Source: JBBTCJ01 sp038043285 (lineage in GTDB: Bacteria > Planctomycetota > Phycisphaerae > UBA1845). From it: a DNA stretch of 39,083 bases. The position numbers were made by a program, and so were the translations under genes. The stretch is from assembly GCA_038043285.1 (NCBI GenBank), contig JBBTCJ010000182.1, forward strand, positions 1 to 39,083, given 5' to 3'. The notes beneath the pieces are model-generated. The model did not search any database, had not been told where the DNA came from, and saw only the letters and a program-made list of their open reading frames with translations. This document shows, piece by piece, positions 31,237-39,083 of the stretch (positions are counted from its first letter, which is position 1; the number at the start of each line of letters is the position of its first letter).

Positions 31237-32544
31237 TCAGTCCGGCACATCGACAACAGGCGGCGTCGCTACGCGCTCGCGGGCGGCCATGCGAAGTCCT
31301 GACATCTGGACCGCCGCCCACAGAAACGCCCCAACGGCGACCAGAAACGGGACGGCGAAACTGCCGGTGAGGCGGTAGAGGAACATGCCGACGAATTGGG
31401 CAACGATGCCGCGGATTCCCACCAGGGTGGTGTGGATGGCCACGTACTGCGGAACCTTGTCGGGCGTCGGGGCGAGCGAGACCGGGCCGAGCATCCATCC
31501 GATCTGCACGCCGGCCATCGCGATTCCATAGACGACGGTGGCCAGGGCGACCTGGGAGACGGTCTCGGCACCGAGCAATCCGATCGGGTAGAACAGCAGT
31601 AGGGCGAAGGAGTAACAGGAGATTTTTGCCGGTCCGATCTTGTCCGAAAGCCACCCGACCGGAAAGGTGAAGAGCAACATGCACAACGGATAGACGACCT
31701 GCGTCGAGGCCGCGAACTCGGTGTAGGTCATGTGCAGGCGATCGGTTGCCAGCACGGGCAGGAGGGCGTTGCAGATCATCCACCCGACGCCATAGGTCAT
31801 GAAAGCGGCCTCGTACTGCAAGAACACTCGATCCTCGCGCAGGACGGCGCGCATGTGGAGGATGGGGTCAATGAGCGAGCGGAGGCTGAGCGGTTCGGGA
31901 GGCGGCGAGCCGTCGGGTCGGTCGTCGCCGGTTGCCCGAACGAGCCGGCGAAGGAGCAGGACGCCCACGGCGTACAGGAGGGCGGCCGCCGGGAAAAAGA
32001 CGCGGAAGGCGTTCTGGTTGGCGTCCAATGCCCGCCCAAACGCGAAGGTGGCGACCATCATGCCGGAGAATATGGCGGCATTGATGAGTCCGAACGCCCG
32101 CCCGCGGTAGCTCTCGCCGTAGAATTTTCGGAGCAGATCGCCGGACAACGGAGACCAACCGGCTGTCCCGACGGCGGCCAGGACGTGACAGCCGAACAGG
32201 AACCAGAAGTTGAGCGAAAGGGAAGCGACGGCGATCGGAATCATCGTCGTCGCCCAGTGGATCAGCAGATAACGGCGAATTCCGACGCGGCGCAGCACCT
32301 CTCCCCAGAAGATCGACAAGACCATCACCGTGGGAACGGTGGCGGTGATGAATACGGACTGCCAATCGTCGGCGTTGAAGCGCTTTCGCGCGACGACGGC
32401 CATCATTGAGGAGAGGCTGAACCAAACGGCTTGGATGAACACGGCGGCCAGGATGTGCGCAGCAAGAACGCGGGAGGTGGTGATCCGCGTGGTTGTGGCA
32501 CGGTTGGCCAAGCCGGGAAGTTCCCCGCAGGAAAGTCTCCGCAC
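31237..32544 (-). CDS. Major facilitator superfamily transporter
   Basis: 435 residues from GTG 32544. No ATG is available before the first membrane helix and no clear ribosome binding site is seen, so the start is uncertain (a downstream TTG is possible). About 11-12 transmembrane helices in two halves are separated by a hydrophilic loop near residues 200-225 (RATGDDRPDGSPPPEP). The inter-helix motif GEVLRRVGIRRYLL and, in the second half, GWLSDKIGPAKISCY correspond to MFS motif A. The substrate is unknown. A MITE-like element sits 55 bp upstream of the start codon. Confidence 0.88.
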   Translation of the reverse strand: MRRLSCGELPGLANRATTTRITTSRVLAAHILAAVFIQAVWFSLSSMMAVVARKRFNADDWQSVFITATVPTVMVLSIFWGEVLRRVGIRRYLLIHWATTMIPIAVASLSLNFWFLFGCHVLAAVGTAGWSPLSGDLLRKFYGESYRGRAFGLINAAIFSGMMVATFAFGRALDANQNAFRVFFPAAALLYAVGVLLLRRLVRATGDDRPDGSPPPEPLSLRSLIDPILHMRAVLREDRVFLQYEAAFMTYGVGWMICNALLPVLATDRLHMTYTEFAASTQVVYPLCMLLFTFPVGWLSDKIGPAKISCYSFALLLFYPIGLLGAETVSQVALATVVYGIAMAGVQIGWMLGPVSLAPTPDKVPQYVAIHTTLVGIRGIVAQFVGMFLYRLTGSFAVPFLVAVGAFLWAAVQMSGLRMAARERVATPPVVDVPD

Positions 32545-32980
32545 TGCAAGCTTACTCGCAGGCGAGGCGAAAAGCGATATGCGCGCACGACTTGCAACGG
32601 GTGTAGTCCAAGATTATGGCGACCCGGTTTCAAAATCGCGTGGAGCGGCCATGGGAACCGGTTTTCATGGAGCCAATGCGTGCTCGGACGCATGCTTCCG
32701 GACCCGCAGGACCGACACCGCCATAAGCTTGGACTACGCCCACTTGCAACGGATCGCGCGTCATCACGATATCGTCCATAGGCCAGGAGCGGTTCTGGAA
32801 GCGGGACGAAACAGAGGGTACAATCTGCTCCGCGCGGCCGGCAGGCGAGGCGAATCGGTTGTCAGCCGCGCCCCCGCGGCGCCGTAGAGAATCGGCTTCC
32901 CATCCGCCGGATGGCGACGGGGTCCAGGGGTCGCATTCTGCGGGCGATGCCGGGCAGGGCCGCGACCTTTCTCCTGTAGG
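32545..32980. other. Divergent intergenic region carrying a MITE-like element
   Basis: 436 bp between the divergent MFS and membrane-synthase genes. Its centre is occupied by the 143-bp inverted-repeat element at 32599-32741. No gene or convincing promoter was found in the rest. Confidence 0.55.
32599..32741. mobile_element. MITE-like element with 23-bp terminal inverted repeats and 9-bp target duplication
   Basis: The left end (32599-32621) begins GGGTGTAGTCCAAG and ends TTATGGCG. The right end (32719-32741), read in reverse complement, begins GGGCGTAGTCCAAG and ends TTATGGCG. The two 23-bp ends differ at two positions. Immediately outside each end is the same 9-mer ACTTGCAAC (32590-32598 and 32742-32750), as expected for a target site duplication; the match extends to 11 bp if two GG bases are counted. 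The 97-bp interior codes for nothing. Insertions with 9-bp duplications are known for several IS families (for example IS1, IS4-type Tn10/Tn5, IS903), but I cannot assign one. A non-mobile hairpin is the alternative. Confidence 0.7.
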
Positions 32981-35566
32981 ATGTCACGATTGGGCCGCAA
33001 CCGTACATTGCCGGGAGTTAGCGACCGCGAAGGCACGACGGCGCTGAACTTGGCCGTTTATCTCCTCGCGTTCGTATCGGGCGCCGCGGCGCTGATGTAC
33101 GAACTGACTTGGGCGCGAATGCTGGCGTTGACCTTCGGGAGCACGACGCTCTCGGCGGCCTCGGTCATCGGCGGATTCCTGGGTGGAATGGGGGTCGGCG
33201 CCTGGGGCTATCACCTTGTTCGCGCGAAGCTATCGCGACCGCTGCTGGTTTACGCGTTGCTCGAACTCGGGATCGCGGCAACGACGGCGGTTCTGACGGC
33301 GACCTTTTACTCGCTTCCGGAGACCTTGGCCCCGGTGTCGCGGTTGGTCGGCGCCCCACTGGTTCTCGGTGTCGTTCGGGTGACTTGTGTGATCGCTTTG
33401 CTTTTCGTCCCCTCGGCGTTGATGGGGGCGACGTTCCCGGCGCTCTGTGAGGTGATGATCCGAAGCTCGGCGAATCTGGATCGCCGGCTTGGCGTGGTCT
33501 ACGGAATCAATACCGTCGGCGGGGCGGCGGGGGTGGTCCTCGGCTCGTTGATTCTCATCGAGCGTCTTGGGCTGACGGGGACGGTCCACGTGGCCAACGC
33601 GATGAACGTGGCGATCGCAGGAGCCGCTGGATTGCTACTGCTCGGCGCCCGGGAGCGCGGCCCATCGAGCTTGGGAGGCACCGAGACGACGGTCGCGGCT
33701 CCCACGGCACTGCCGCGGTGGATCATCGGCCTGGTGTTGATCGGGTCGGGCTTTACGACGCTGGCTTACGAAATGCTGTGGTTCCGGGCGTTGCGGCTCT
33801 TCGTGGGAAACAGCACCTACGCGCTGGGCGCGGTGCTGATCGTGTTCCTGTGCGGCCTGGGACTCGGGGCGTTGCCGCTCCGGTGGGTGCTTCGGCGAGG
33901 GCGACCGGAACGCGACCTCTGCCTGTGTCAGCTGCTCATCGCGGGACTGGGACTTTGGGCGGTGGTTTGCATGGCCCTGGTGCTGGTCCATCCGTCGGTC
34001 AACGAATACGTGAACATTTTCTTGCCGCAGGTTCGGCTTCAGCCGTGGGCGCGGCGCATGGCGATCATTGCGGCGGTGGCCCTGTTGACAATGTTGCCGG
34101 CAACGTTGGTGATGGGGTTGTCGTTCCCGCTTGCCAGCCGGATGTTCGTGGGCGACGTGCGAAAACTGGGTCGGCTCGTCGGCGGGGCCTACCTCCTTGC
34201 CAACGTCGGGAGCATCCTCGGGGGGGTTCTGGCGGCGGTCATTCTGCTCCCGGTCCTGGGGGTCAACCGCGGAACGCAGGCTTGCGCGCTGTTGAACGTG
34301 GCGCTGGCTGCGCTGGTCGCCTGGCGGGTGAAAGGGATTGGCGAGTTTGCGTATGGCGCGGCCGCGGTCGGGTTATTGTTCCTGGCTGTACCTTCTTCCA
34401 TCCCCCAGGCCGGGGAGGGAAACCTCGCCGACTGGCGCGTCGCCTTCGTACGCGAAGCTGAACAGGGGACCGTGCACGTCATGGAGATGCCGCACGACTC
34501 GGGCAAAAAGGTGATGTTGATCGACGGGTGCATGATCGGCTGCAGCTCGACGTTTGTTGAAAGCACGATGCATTTGAAACAGTCGGCGGTGGCGCATCTT
34601 CCGATGGCCCTCCAGCCCCGGGCCTCGCGGGCGTTGACGGTCGGACTGGGTTCGGCGTCGACACTTCGAACGCTGGCGAGCTACGCGCAACTCGATACGG
34701 TTGATTGTGTGGAGATCAACGAGGCGGTCATCGAGGGCAGCGTGCTGTTCGCGGAATCGGAGGTCTACGGCGATCCGCGCGTCCGGGTGATCCACGACGA
34801 CGCGGTTCATTACCTTTTGGGGGCCCGAGGCGCGTACGACGTCATTGTCTCCGACGGCAAACAGGATCCGTTTTACTCCGGCAACGCGGTGCTGCTTTGC
34901 CGCGAGTTTTACCAGTACGCACGGGCGTCGCTTCGCGACGGCGGGGTTTTCGCACAGTGGATGTCGCTGGCGACTTTGCCCGAAGATTTTGCGGTGATTT
35001 TCCGCACGATATCCGACGCCTTCCCCCACGTCGAGACGTACGTGCTCCCGCCGGACTCGGTGTTCATGGTGGCCTGGACGACGCCGCCCAGCGTGCCGGA
35101 CGCCGATGGGGGTATGTCTCCACGCCGGTTCCCGGAGTTGAGCCTGCACGGGGTGCGGGACGTGCCCTCGTTGCTTGCCCATCGCTCCGCGGATGGTATC
35201 CAGTTGCGCGAGGCGCTGGGGCAGGGTGCGACCAGCGAGTGGGACAAACTGGTCCTCGACTACACTCCCTTCCGCGCCGACCCGCGAGACTGGGATCGGG
35301 CGAAGCTCGAGAATCTGCGCCTGCTTCTTGGGGCTGAGGGTCGCGTTGGAGGGGCGCCGGACGACCTGCCCCTTGCGCCGGCTCCGCTCCGGCAGGCTGC
35401 GAGGCTCGCTCGTGAAGCGCAGGCCATGCTCTGGGCGGGTGAGGAGGCACGCGCGGAGGCGTTGCTGACCGAGGCCGAAGGGTTGGACCCTGAGAACCTG
35501 GCGACGCAACGATTGCTGGCTGACGTTCGATCGTCGTCGGCTTCCCGAGGAAGCGGATCGAATTGA
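32981..35566 (+). CDS. Fused multi-pass membrane / spermidine-synthase-like (SAM-fold) protein
   Basis: 861 residues from ATG 32981; only a weak ribosome binding site. Residues ~20-470 form about 12-14 membrane helices in two related halves (LLAFVSGAAALMYELTWARMLALTFG and LIGSGFTTLAYEMLWFRALRLFVG), the usual internal duplication of this family. Residues ~550-720 are a spermidine-synthase-like Rossmann domain: LTVGLGSASTLRTLA, VEINEAVIEG, VIHDDAVHYL, YDVIVSDGKQDPFYSGNAVLLCREFY. A TPR-like helical tail follows (805-850). Such fusions are common in Planctomycetota and Deltaproteobacteria. They are usually annotated as spermidine synthases, but their true substrate is unknown. Fifty-six nt separate it from glgX. 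Confidence 0.87.
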   Translation: MSRLGRNRTLPGVSDREGTTALNLAVYLLAFVSGAAALMYELTWARMLALTFGSTTLSAASVIGGFLGGMGVGAWGYHLVRAKLSRPLLVYALLELGIAATTAVLTATFYSLPETLAPVSRLVGAPLVLGVVRVTCVIALLFVPSALMGATFPALCEVMIRSSANLDRRLGVVYGINTVGGAAGVVLGSLILIERLGLTGTVHVANAMNVAIAGAAGLLLLGARERGPSSLGGTETTVAAPTALPRWIIGLVLIGSGFTTLAYEMLWFRALRLFVGNSTYALGAVLIVFLCGLGLGALPLRWVLRRGRPERDLCLCQLLIAGLGLWAVVCMALVLVHPSVNEYVNIFLPQVRLQPWARRMAIIAAVALLTMLPATLVMGLSFPLASRMFVGDVRKLGRLVGGAYLLANVGSILGGVLAAVILLPVLGVNRGTQACALLNVALAALVAWRVKGIGEFAYGAAAVGLLFLAVPSSIPQAGEGNLADWRVAFVREAEQGTVHVMEMPHDSGKKVMLIDGCMIGCSSTFVESTMHLKQSAVAHLPMALQPRASRALTVGLGSASTLRTLASYAQLDTVDCVEINEAVIEGSVLFAESEVYGDPRVRVIHDDAVHYLLGARGAYDVIVSDGKQDPFYSGNAVLLCREFYQYARASLRDGGVFAQWMSLATLPEDFAVIFRTISDAFPHVETYVLPPDSVFMVAWTTPPSVPDADGGMSPRRFPELSLHGVRDVPSLLAHRSADGIQLREALGQGATSEWDKLVLDYTPFRADPRDWDRAKLENLRLLLGAEGRVGGAPDDLPLAPAPLRQAARLAREAQAMLWAGEEARAEALLTEAEGLDPENLATQRLLADVRSSSASRGSGSN

Positions 35567-35622
35567 TGGTTCGTCAAACGCATCTCGATATGCCTCTTGT
35601 CGTTCGCGGATAGGACGCCGTC

Positions 35623-37782
35623 ATGCGGGTGTGTTCGGGACAGCCGTATCCGCTCGGTGCGACCTGGAATGGAAGCGGAGTGAACTTTGCGCTGTTCTCA
35701 GAGCACGCGACGGCGGTTGAGCTTTGCCTGTTTGGACATCCGCGCGGCGAAGGGGAGGAGGAACGGATTGTACTCCACGCGCGCACCGAGGGAGTCTGGC
35801 ACGTCTTCGTGCCGTCGATTGGTCCTGGGCAGCTCTACGGGTATCGGGTAAATGGACCGTACGATCCGGGGAGCGGACATCGATTCAACAGTCAGAAACT
35901 GCTTATCGATCCGTACGCGAGAGCGTTGGCCGGGAGCGTCGAGTGGAACGACGTGCTGGTCGGCTTCGACGTGAACGATCGCGGCGGCGAGGCCGGCCCC
36001 GACGGCCGTGACTCCGGGCCGTGGATGCCCAAGGCGGTGGTCGTCGATCCGGCGTTCAACTGGGGCGACGATTGTCCGCCGGGCACGCCGTGGGAGCGCA
36101 CGGTCATCTACGAGTGTCACGTGAAGGGAATGACGGCCTTGCACTTGGCGGTTCCGCCCGGGGATCGCGGTCGGTACCTCGGACTCGCGTCGGAGGCGGT
36201 TATTCGGCATCTTCAGGAGCTTGGGGTGACGGCCGTCGAACTGCTGCCGGTGCATCAATGCGCAACGGAGCGTCGTCTTGCGGAGCGGCGCCTTCACCAG
36301 TACTGGGGGTACAACACGATCGGGTACTTTGCGCCGGATTGCCGCTTCGCCTCGAGGTGCGATGGAGGCCAGGTCGGCGAGTTCAAGGCGATGGTGCGGC
36401 GGCTCCATCGCGCGGGGATCGAGGTGATCCTTGACGTGGTGTACAACCACACCGGCGAGGGGGACCACGAGGGTCCGACGCTGGGATTCCGGGGGATCGA
36501 CAACCGGTCGTATTACGCGGTTTCGCCCGAGGATCCGCGGCGGTACGTGGACCGGACGGGATGCGGGAACACGCTGGAGCTTGGCCATCCGCGCGTGTTC
36601 CAAATGATGATGGACAGCCTGCGATACTGGGCCATCGAAATGCGAGTGGATGGATTCCGCTTCGACCTGGCGCCGGCGATGTGCGAACCGGGCGGAGGGG
36701 AGGCCGGGTTGCATCGGTTCTTCGGGGCGATTCGGCAAGATCCGGTGCTCGCGACACGAAAACTCATTGTGGAGCCGTGGTGCTGCGACGCGGACGGAAC
36801 GCGATTGGGCCGATTCCCTTCGGGTTACAGCGAGTGGAACAATCGGTTTCAAGAGACCATCCGCCGATTCTGGCGCGGCGACGAGGGGCAGATCGCCGGG
36901 CTGGCGTTCCGCCTTTCCGGGAGCAATGAGTTGTTCGGCAAGCCGGCCCGCGGAACGAGTGCCTCCATCAACTACGTTGCATGTCACGACGGGTTCACGC
37001 TCGAGGACGTGGTCAGCTACGAAAGAAAACGAAACGAAGCCAATGGATGGCTCAACGCCGACGGGCCCAACGATAACCAAAGCTGCAACTGGGGCGAGGA
37101 AGGTCCGACGACGTGCGAGGGGGTTCGTGGGCTTCGCCGACGCGTCAAGCGAAATCTGTTGGCGACGCTGGCCTTTTCCCAGGGCGTTCCGATGATTCTC
37201 GCCGGTGATGAGCTGGGACGGACGCAGCGCGGAAACAGCAACGCCTACTGTCAAGACAACGAGTCGTCATGGATCCAGTGGCGGCTCGATCCGGGAGCGA
37301 AGGATCTCCTCTCATTCGCCCAACGGATTTTTCGACTTCGCGGGGCGAACCCGGTCTTCCGCCGGCGCGGCTTCCTCGACGGGCACGCGCATCCGCCCGA
37401 TGGTCGAAAGGACGTTACCTGGCTGCGACCGGACGGCAGCGAGATGGAGGGGGCGGACTGGTACCACGCCGATCGTCGCGTCCTGGGAATGCTGTTGGAG
37501 GCCCGGGCATCAGACGAGCTGGACGAAAGCGGGCGACGTGTCGATGGGATCGCCGGCCTGTTGATCTTCAACGCTGCGCCGGAGGACTGCACCTTCTGTC
37601 TGCCCCAACTGGTGGGTCACGGTTGGTGGCAGGTCGAGCTGGACTCCGCATGGGATGACGAGGAAGGTGAGGCTTGCGACGGGGCGTCGCCGTTGCTGTC
37701 GGGAACTGCAACCGTTATGGCGCGTTCCATGCTCCTCTTGCATTGGCATACCAGCGCGGCGGCGGAGGCGGGAAATGGCTAG
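35623..37782 (+). CDS. glgX: Glycogen debranching enzyme (GlgX, GH13)
   Basis: 719 residues from ATG 35623, with AGGA about 8 nt upstream. It hydrolyses alpha-1,6 branches of phosphorylase-limit glycogen. An N-terminal CBM48 (residues 8-110: YPLGATWNGSGVNFALFSEHA) is followed by a GH13 barrel: LLPVHQ, LDVVYNHTGEG, nucleophile Asp348 in VDGFRFDLA, acid/base Glu384 in LIVEPW, and third Asp456 in CHDGFTLED. GDELGRTQRGNSNAYCQDNE is typical of GlgX. After the catalytic Glu the usual EPWD-x-G-x-GGYQ loop reads EPWCCDADGTRLG, a small departure that may alter the substrate pocket. The stop overlaps the glgB start by 8 nt, so the pair is probably translationally coupled. Confidence 0.95.
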   Translation: MRVCSGQPYPLGATWNGSGVNFALFSEHATAVELCLFGHPRGEGEEERIVLHARTEGVWHVFVPSIGPGQLYGYRVNGPYDPGSGHRFNSQKLLIDPYARALAGSVEWNDVLVGFDVNDRGGEAGPDGRDSGPWMPKAVVVDPAFNWGDDCPPGTPWERTVIYECHVKGMTALHLAVPPGDRGRYLGLASEAVIRHLQELGVTAVELLPVHQCATERRLAERRLHQYWGYNTIGYFAPDCRFASRCDGGQVGEFKAMVRRLHRAGIEVILDVVYNHTGEGDHEGPTLGFRGIDNRSYYAVSPEDPRRYVDRTGCGNTLELGHPRVFQMMMDSLRYWAIEMRVDGFRFDLAPAMCEPGGGEAGLHRFFGAIRQDPVLATRKLIVEPWCCDADGTRLGRFPSGYSEWNNRFQETIRRFWRGDEGQIAGLAFRLSGSNELFGKPARGTSASINYVACHDGFTLEDVVSYERKRNEANGWLNADGPNDNQSCNWGEEGPTTCEGVRGLRRRVKRNLLATLAFSQGVPMILAGDELGRTQRGNSNAYCQDNESSWIQWRLDPGAKDLLSFAQRIFRLRGANPVFRRRGFLDGHAHPPDGRKDVTWLRPDGSEMEGADWYHADRRVLGMLLEARASDELDESGRRVDGIAGLLIFNAAPEDCTFCLPQLVGHGWWQVELDSAWDDEEGEACDGASPLLSGTATVMARSMLLLHWHTSAAAEAGNG

Positions 37783-39083
37783 TCGCGCGAGTGCATCGTC
37801 GCTCATGCAGGGCATCGACGGGGCCGAGCTGGAGCGTCTGCGCCGCGGCGAGCATACCCATCCTCACCGTATCCTCGGCGTTCATCCACTTAAGCTCAAC
37901 GGGAAAGACGCCTGCGTCGTTCGGGCGTGGGATCCGGATGCGAGGTCGGTGGAGGTTGTACCAGCCGCGGGCGAGCGGGTGGTCATGGAGCCCCTCGGGG
38001 GGCACGGCGTGTTCGCGGGATTGCTTGCGGATTGCAGGCCGCCCCTGTCGTACAAATTGCGGTTCATCTACGCCCACGGGGCGGAGCACGTTGGGGACGA
38101 TCCGTACCGATTCCCGCCGACGGTCGGCGAGCTTGATCTTCACTTGTTCAATGAGGGCACGCATCGGGCGCTTTGGAACTGCCTGGGGGCGAGGGCTCGA
38201 ACCCTCGAGGGCGTCGACGGCGTGTCGTTTGCGGTGTGGGCGCCGAACGCGCTGCGGGTCAGCATCGTGGGGGACTTTTGTCGCTGGGACGGGCGACGGT
38301 TGCCGATGCGGCAACTCGGATCGTCCGGGGTGTTTGAACTGTTTGTTCCCGGCGTGCGTGCGGGCGACGCCTACAAGTATGAGATCAAGACCCGCGGAGG
38401 CGACTTGCGACTCAAGTCAGACCCGATGGCGACGTTTTCGGAGCGTCCGCCGGGGACCGCCTCGCGGGTGTTTGCTTCCCGATACGCGTGGGGCGATGGG
38501 GATTGGATGCGATCGCGGGCGTCCGGCGAGCTTCGCGCCTCGCCGCTGGCGGTTTATGAGGTGCATCTGGGATCCTGGGCCCGGGTGCCGGAGGAGAACA
38601 ACCGTCCGTTGACGTACCGTGAGATCGCCCCGCGACTGGCGGCCCACGTTCGGGACTTGAACTTCACGCACGTCCAGCTCCTGCCCATTGCCGAGCACCC
38701 CTTTGACGGATCGTGGGGATACCAGATCACCGGCTATTACGCTCCGACCGCGCGGTTCGGCGATCCCGACGATTTCCGGTATTTCGTCGATTGCCTGCAT
38801 CAACAGGGCATCGGAGTGCTCCTCGATTGGGTTCCGGCTCATTTTCCAAAGGACGATTTCGCACTGCGGCGGTTCGATGGGACCGCGCTCTACGAGCACG
38901 AGGATCCGCGCCGCGGCGAGCATCCCGATTGGGGCACGCTGATCTTCAACTACGGGCGCAAGGAAATCCGAAGCTTCCTGATCGCCAACGCGGTCTACTG
39001 GCTGCGCGAGTTTCACGTCGACGGACTCCGTGTCGACGCCGTCGCCTCTATGCTGTACCTGGATTACAGCCGGCGCGCGGGAG
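37775..39083 (+). CDS. glgB: 1,4-alpha-glucan branching enzyme (3' end outside window)
   Basis: The frame is open from ATG 37775 to the window edge (436 residues plus one base). GGAGG lies 6 nt before the ATG, inside the 3' end of glgX. It transfers alpha-1,4 chains to alpha-1,6 positions during glycogen synthesis. Two N-terminal carbohydrate-binding segments are present: residues ~20-110 (GEHTHPHRILGVHPL, typical of two-domain GlgB) and CBM48 at ~145-240 (GVSFAVWAPNALRVSIVGDFCRWDG). The barrel then starts: YEVHLGSWAR, LLPIAEHPFDGSWGYQITGYYAPT, GVLLDWVPAHFPKDDFALRRFDGTALYEHEDPR and the nucleophile Asp421 in VDGLRVDAVASMLYLDY. The acid/base Glu and last Asp lie beyond the window. Confidence 0.95.
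   Translation, partial: MASRASASSLMQGIDGAELERLRRGEHTHPHRILGVHPLKLNGKDACVVRAWDPDARSVEVVPAAGERVVMEPLGGHGVFAGLLADCRPPLSYKLRFIYAHGAEHVGDDPYRFPPTVGELDLHLFNEGTHRALWNCLGARARTLEGVDGVSFAVWAPNALRVSIVGDFCRWDGRRLPMRQLGSSGVFELFVPGVRAGDAYKYEIKTRGGDLRLKSDPMATFSERPPGTASRVFASRYAWGDGDWMRSRASGELRASPLAVYEVHLGSWARVPEENNRPLTYREIAPRLAAHVRDLNFTHVQLLPIAEHPFDGSWGYQITGYYAPTARFGDPDDFRYFVDCLHQQGIGVLLDWVPAHFPKDDFALRRFDGTALYEHEDPRRGEHPDWGTLIFNYGRKEIRSFLIANAVYWLREFHVDGLRVDAVASMLYLDYSRRAG

Noticed and set aside
35698..37254. 518-codon ORF antisense to glgX
   Set aside because: A shadow of a clearly conserved GH13 enzyme on the other strand.
1..39083. CRISPR arrays, tRNA/rRNA genes, prophage genes, intact insertion sequences
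   Set aside because: None seen: no regularly spaced repeats, no T-arm consensus, no integrase, transposase or phage structural genes.

Overview
The window comes from a high-GC bacterium, most likely a member of the Planctomycetota (Phycisphaerae-like). The evidence for this is the set of large secreted proteins with LamG, beta-helix, thrombospondin-3-like and dockerin-like modules, an IPTL-CTERM-like sorting tail, Cys-rich repeat modules of a kind common in that phylum, and a DapL-type aminotransferase. This assignment is inference; the window has no rRNA or tRNA gene. It is ordinary chromosomal sequence with no phage, CRISPR array or intact transposase. There is one probable MITE.

Layout. 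1-10003 (minus strand): the N-terminal 991 residues of a secreted LamG/beta-helix protein; a DsbA-like oxidoreductase whose first catalytic Cys codon is an in-frame TGA followed by a bacterial-type SECIS hairpin (a probable selenoprotein); an RluA-family pseudouridine synthase; a coiled-coil protein of unknown function; the signal peptide peptidase SppA; and a membrane transglutaminase-like protein. 10089-12212 (plus): a trifunctional AroD-AroE-AroK shikimate enzyme. 12219-17419 (minus): a secreted dockerin-like protein, a DapL-like aminotransferase, FolK, and an exported protein with a C-terminal anchor. 18222-23270 (plus): a 1066-residue Cys-rich secreted dockerin-like protein and urocanate hydratase. 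23299-25182 (minus): an animal-type haem peroxidase with an IPTL-CTERM-like tail. 25657-28606 (plus): an atypical SDR, a 2-aminomuconate-semialdehyde-dehydrogenase-like ALDH and a RidA-like deaminase, together resembling the lower kynurenine branch. 28599-32544 (minus): MiaB, a classical SDR and an MFS transporter. 32981-39083 (plus): a membrane/spermidine-synthase-like fusion, then glgX and glgB (truncated by the window edge), which overlap and are probably co-transcribed.

How the parts fit. Five gene products are large or anchored exported proteins, two of them very Cys-rich. The exported Sec-containing DsbA-like protein is a plausible oxidative-folding or repair partner for such proteins (inference). 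Core metabolism is represented by aromatic amino acid synthesis, lysine/DAP, folate, glycogen, and His/Trp breakdown. Short inverted and dispersed repeats occupy many of the intergenic gaps.

The strongest candidates for novelty are the selenocysteine DsbA with its SECIS, the AroD-AroE-AroK fusion, and a 143-bp MITE-like element with 9-bp direct repeats.
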